Positions 59,735 to 64,000 of a stretch of DNA of 64,000 bases are shown one piece after another. The notes beneath the pieces were generated by a model. The model had not been told where the DNA came from. It worked only from the letters and a program-made list of their open reading frames with translations, and did no database searches. The position numbers and the translations under genes were made by a program. This DNA comes from Colletes latitarsis (taxonomy: Eukaryota > Arthropoda > Insecta > Hymenoptera > Colletidae): positions 15,624,001-15,688,000 of the forward strand of contig NC_135141.1 in the NCBI RefSeq assembly GCF_051014445.1, read 5' to 3'. Each line of letters opens with the position of its first letter. Within the stretch, counting starts at the first letter, position 1.

Positions 59735-61299
59735 GGGGGGAACCTCATGTAAATGGCCTGTTTTTCAAGAATTTTTTGTGAAAAATGTAATGCATAGATT
59801 GGTTTAAAATTTTAGGTATCATTTATTAATATTACAATGTAACATGAGTATTTCTTTTAAGCCGTAATTGTTAATAAGGACGGTACAATGGCGGCTTGAA
59901 AATGGCATTTTGTAAATGCGCCGTGCAGCGTACAGGTTTCAAAAATGATCCGAAACTAAAAAATTAAGATGGATTCTTTAGTTTATGGAAGAACGCTCAG
60001 CATGACGTTTTTCTTTTGTTTAAATTTGCAAAATTGCAAAAATGGCGAAATTATGAAGAAAAGAAGGATTTTTTTGTTATAAATAATTGTTAATATCAGT
60101 GTTTTAAATAGAAAAATAAAAAATCGGAGTTGGTCATGCTGAGGCCAATTATTTATAGAATATTTGTGCCAAGTTTCATAAAGATCGAGTGATTAGTTTT
60201 TGAGCTTTGTTGCACGGCGTGCGAAATTTTGCGTTTCGAGAAAAACGCGTTTAAAGTTTGAGTAATAGAAAAATCGTGAAAAATTCGTAATTCATTTCAA
60301 TTTACCGTGGTTTTTTACTAATCTACGATTCCAGGGCCATGGAACAGATCTTCCTCTTCTTCGAAAAGTTGTGATTTAGCCATTTTTTCTTTTTTTAGAG
60401 AAGCGAGAGCCTCTTTTGTGCAATGAAGACTGCGGCGCTACTGCTATTTAATACGGCGTTTATTTTCACGATCAATGAATGTTTTACTCTGCCGTCCAAT
60501 TACTATACTGAGCTCTTGCATTATTTGAAGGACGAACGAAAATCCTTCGTTGAATATGCCGGCAGCCAAAAAAGCAGTTATTTCAATAATTTTTATGCGA
60601 CAATTGAAAAGCTTAGGAGCTAAACGCCAAATGATGGCGTTAAAGCTCTCGTTAGCATTTTGTGTATAGCCACCTAAACATCTCTCCAACAAATCATCTC
60701 GTGAGAAATCTTTGTAAATTGGACAAATATGTTTTTGCATATTTTCGTGTAATGGAGGTGGATGGTAAAATTCTTGTCCCAAGGCCTATGCAACGCACCA
60801 CTTACACCACGAATCGGTACCAGGAGAACAGTCGTCGTGCTGCAGTTTTTCATTTGTTGAACACAGATGATTTTGCACTTATCGACTCATTTTCACTGTT
60901 GATTACACGGTCTCTTGGAGTTACTTCTATATTTCTTCAATGTCTGTTTCTAAGCGTTCTGAGCGTTCCGAGCTGCTTCTTTCGTAAAAGTCTGTATTCG
61001 ATCGCCAGCAAAACGCTCGCTTCTCTTTCCGAAATCGACACCTCATATCTCTAAAACCTAAACATCCGTCGCCCGACTGCGGTGATCGCTTATACAACCA
61101 TAAGACCAAGTGTTCGACGAGCATTCGACTACCCGAGGCGCTGCGCCCAATACAACCATTTACTTTATTTTAAAAATAAGGTACAAGGAAATCTCTGATC
61201 AGTTTCTAACTTTTTTATCGTATTCCTGAGGAAATTTCCTATCAATTTAAGCAAAAAAAAAAAATGCTCAAAAATTTCATTTTACATGAGGTTCCCCCC
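59735..61299 (-). mobile_element. Complete TTAA-flanked transposon, 19-bp perfect TIR
   Basis: TTAA (59731-59734) and TTAA (61300-61303) flank 1,565 bp with perfect 19-bp inverted ends, GGGGGGAACCTCATGTAAA. TTAA target duplications are known for piggyBac and Kolobok. The ends are not piggyBac-like, and the encoded protein fits neither by an obvious signature. A near-identical truncated copy is at 18432-19263. The high similarity of the two suggests recent activity of the family. Confidence 0.9.
60444..60870 (-). pseudogene. Transposase-like protein remnant, CLGGYTQNANES family
   Basis: On the minus strand from about 60870: HDDCSPGTDSWCKW, an in-frame stop near 60790, then LGQEFYHPPPLHENMQ, IYKDFSRDDLLERCLGGYTQ, NANESFNAIIWRLAPK and a C-terminal part to 60444. 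The pattern (H-x2-C, DSWCKW, LLERCLxGxTQNxNESxN) belongs to a widespread uncharacterised arthropod protein family that I remember as transposase-derived and sometimes labelled Mutator-like. Here it sits inside a TTAA element, which argues for a Kolobok-type origin instead (inference). Only the C-terminal third is recognisable. Confidence 0.7.
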
Positions 61300-61399
61300 T
61301 TAATGCATTGAACGTCGTACCGATCTCTTGAGGATCGATACTGCACTTGTCGTTTACGCGGCGGCATCGATCTTTAGGAATCAACAGTATCACGCTTAA

Positions 61400-61599
61400 C
61401 ACTGGATTTACGGATGTCAGATTCCATGTTTAACATTGCATAACGCATAAATATTATTTTTTAACAACTTACGTTGAATTTGATTGATGCAATGGCACGA
61501 ATACATATTCTAATTAAAAGAAAAATCGTATTTTAAGGTAATCGTCAACATGAAAGGTATCAATAAATATATGTGCGATCAACACACGTAAATCTAGTG
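61400..61599 (+). mobile_element. TTAA MITE, CACTRGRTTTACGG family, copy 1
   Basis: 200 bp between TTAA (61396-61399) and TTAA (61600-61603). Ends are CACTGGATTTACGG and CGTAAATCTAGTG. The interior shares long stretches with the next two copies. Confidence 0.87.
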
Positions 61600-61603
61600 T
61601 TAA

Positions 61604-61963
61604 AAGCCACAGCCACAAATTAAGAATTAAATACTATTATACTACATTAGATATTTTACTATTATTAAAACTGCTTCTTGGTAACTGACAATGGGACGTA
61701 TGTATAATGACAACATAGCACAAATGTGTTTGTTTACATTTTTGTGCATAGTAAATGTTCATACAACTGGAGTGACGCTCGGTAATAGTTCCAATAATAT
61801 AATAGTAATTCACTAAAACAGGCATTGACGAAAACATCGTTCGAATAAATGGAGTTGTACCGAATACTTCTGGTTGTAAGGCAAACCCAAGTTTTCGAAA
61901 TAACAGGTATTTCCGAAATCTATTTTTGGTATTTTATAACATTCCAAATGATAGTAGCGTTCT
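61604..61963. other. Unique AT-rich DNA between MITEs
   Basis: No gene recognised. Confidence 0.45.
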
Positions 61964-61967
61964 TTAA

Positions 61968-62185
61968 CACTAGGTTTACGGACACTCGTTGGACATATTT
62001 TTATTAGAATTCGCTACGTTGACGATTACCTTAAAATACGATTATTTCTTTTAATTAGAGGATACATCCATATCGTTACATCAATTCAACTCAACATAAA
62101 TTGCTAAAAAATAATATTTATGAGTCTTATAACATTAAGTTTAGAATCTGAATGCGTCAAATTTACGCGTACCGTAAACCTAGTG
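61968..62185 (-). mobile_element. TTAA MITE, CACTRGRTTTACGG family, copy 2 (inverted)
   Basis: 218 bp between TTAA (61964-61967) and TTAA (62186-62189), with inverted ends CACTAGGTTTACGG. The interior is the reverse complement of copy 1 with moderate divergence. Confidence 0.88.
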
Positions 62186-62189
62186 TTAA

Positions 62190-62355
62190 AATTGCAGAAC
62201 ACGTAAATATTATTTTTTAACAACTTACGTTGAATTTGATTGATGCAATGGCACGAATACATATTCTAATTAAAAGAAAAATCGTATTTTAAGGTAACCG
62301 TCAACATGAAAGGTATCAATAAACATATGTGTGATCAATACCCGTAAATCTAGTG
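62190..62355 (+). mobile_element. TTAA MITE, same family, copy 3 (left end lost)
   Basis: Matches the right three quarters of copy 1 almost exactly and ends CCGTAAATCTAGTG, then TTAA (62356-62359). It starts directly at the TTAA of copy 2. Confidence 0.82.
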
Positions 62356-62359
62356 TTAA

Positions 62360-62997
62360 AAAATAATACTTTATAATTTATATAATAGAGAAAGTGCAAC
62401 ATATTCGGAATACTGAAGTATCTGAAGAACTACTAATGTTATCTAATTTGTAACACATCAAATAATAAGGGAGAATTATTTATTAACCAATGACATTTAT
62501 GCTTAATCGTTACAAATATGTTTATTTTAAAGAAAAATAAGGTTTTCTGTTCGTTGCCTTTTGCTTAAAACAGACGTATTTTCCGTATTTACACGCTGCC
62601 TAAGTGAAAAATAAAACAAAATTAATTTGACGTTTAACGTCTTAATCACTGATTGGCAAAAAAGAGAAACATTCGTTCAGTGCGAACAGCCTTTCGCCGC
62701 TACCTCGAGTTGGAAGCGGTTCGAGGTTCCGACCTACGTTAAATAGGCTCACCTTGGCGCGACCAGTAAAATCAGCGAAGCTGAAAAGTAGACTTCGGTC
62801 CAAAGATTGTACGTGCGCGCTCGATTCGATCGAGGAACGCGTGTGAACGCAATTGATGCAACTTTAGAATCGTGAGGTTTATGTTTGTTGCTGCCTGAGA
62901 GATTCTTGAATAGATTCTTGTACTACCTTCTCTCATACAACGTTGATTATACCATCTTGTAGGAATGTGACGTGTACACCTGTCATAAACGGAAATA
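62360..62997. other. Unique DNA
   Basis: AT-rich to 62630, then moderately GC-rich. No gene recognised. Confidence 0.45.
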
Positions 62998-62999
62998 TA

Positions 63000-64000
63000 C
63001 AGGGTGTTCGGCCACCCCTGGGAAAACTTTTAATGGGAAAAATTATTTTCGATTGCAAGAGTCGATTACAATCATTTTTGGTAATTACACATACCCCCAA
63101 AATCCAACGCATTTTCGAGAAAAAAATTCCTTATCGAAAATCCAATTTCTGGCCAGAAATGTCTGCCCGAATTTTCATCCGAATCTGTAAAACGTCATAA
63201 CTTCTGAACGGATTGGACGATTTTCATGTTTAAAAAAGCAAACGACGCGTATTTTAGTGTAGAATATGTAGAAATTCCAAAAATATTCGAAAAGTTGTTT
63301 CTTGGCCCCCTACAATGCGAAAAACCCCATAAAAATGGTCCAATTTTCAAACTGCCATAAATCCTACAATTGTGAATATATTTCAATGAAACTTTTTTCT
63401 GAAGTAGAGCTCGTGGGTACCTACAGAAAAGTATTAGACAACTTTTCTGTAGGACGACAAATAAAATTATCAAAAATGAAAAACGAATGGTTAAGAAAAA
63501 TCGACAGGGGGTAGGTGCCTAAATTTTCGACGAAGAAAAAATATTTTAAATCGTTCTGGAAAAATTATTTTCGGTTGCAAGAGTCGATTACAATCATTTT
63601 TGGTCATTACACATACACCCGAAATCCTACGCATTTTCGAGAAAAAAAATTCCTTATCGAAAATCCAATTTCTGGCCAGAAATGTCTGCTCGAATTTTCA
63701 TCCGAATCTGTAAAACGTCATAACTTTTGAACGGATTGGACGATTTTAATGTTTAAAAAAGCAAACGACGCGTAATTTAATGTAGAATATGTAGAAATTC
63801 TTAAAATATTTGAGAAGTTGTTTCTTGACCCCCTAAAATGAGAGAAACTGCATAAAAATGGTCCAATTTTCAAACTGCCATAACTCCTACAATTGTGAAT
63901 ATATTTCAATGAAACTTTTTTCTGAAGTAGAGCTCATGGGTACTTACAGAAAAGTATGAGATAACTTTTCCGTAGGGCGACAAATAAAATTATCAAAAAT
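63000..64000 (+). mobile_element. R1 element, copy 14 (cut by window edge)
   Basis: Starts TA, then CAGGGTGTTCGGCCACCCC. After about 40 bases of terminal repeat it jumps straight into the subunit (AAAAATTATTTTCGATTGC), so most of the left terminal repeat is deleted. Two units about 520 bp apart carry ATTTCTGGCCAGAAAT at 63145 and 63668. Confidence 0.9.

Overview
The window is eukaryotic and reads like an arthropod, most likely insect and probably hymenopteran, intronic or intergenic region. That assignment is inference. It rests on a Copia element with a primer-binding site matching the interior of initiator tRNA-Met, several Tc1 families with IR/DR ends, TTAA-flanked MITEs, an AT-rich background broken by GC-rich islands, and one spliced-looking exon. 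I recognise no complete functional gene. At least half of the sequence is repeat-derived.

The dominant component is one repeat family, here called R1. It starts CAGGGTGTTCGGCC, has long terminal inverted repeats (about 110 bp where complete) and is flanked by TA. Fourteen whole or partial copies (1-1182, 8010-9582, 13093-13682, 14481-17516, 19264-22041, 31770-33660, 38193-38537, 40074-42167, 43642-46030, 46143-46516, 47643-47729, 53149-56043, 58064-59106, 63000-64000) cover roughly one third of the window. Their interiors hold tandem repeats with periods near 144-160, 666 and 810 bp and no credible protein, so they look like non-autonomous TIR elements that carry their own satellites.

Layout. 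1-3.6 kb: R1, then unique DNA with a cluster of CTCF-like motifs. 3.56-7.78 kb: a Copia LTR retrotransposon with about 98% identical LTRs but a broken coding region. 8-22 kb: R1 copies, a Tc1 element (TcB) with 230-bp IRs, and a truncated TTAA-flanked element. 22-25 kb: a host-like exon on the minus strand and a Tc1 relic. 25.1-28.05 kb: a CTCTATTGG minisatellite with a 232-bp higher-order period. 30.1-39.2 kb: a rearranged block in which a Tc1 family (TcA) plus a 200-bp host segment was duplicated in tandem and in inverted orientation, with LTR pieces, a second patch of the minisatellite, R1 copies and a clean TTAA MITE insertion. 40-47.7 kb: R1 copies, one likely solo LTR and MITEs. 48.2-51.9 kb: an AT-rich satellite with two monomer sizes. 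53-59.1 kb: R1 copies and a third Tc1 family (TcC) cut off at an R1 end. 59.7-61.3 kb: a complete 1.56-kb TTAA-flanked transposon with a decayed transposase-like ORF. 61.4-62.4 kb: three related TTAA MITEs.

The genes do not form a pathway. All recognisable coding sequence apart from the exon is decayed transposon protein. Any activity of the non-autonomous families would need enzymes encoded elsewhere.
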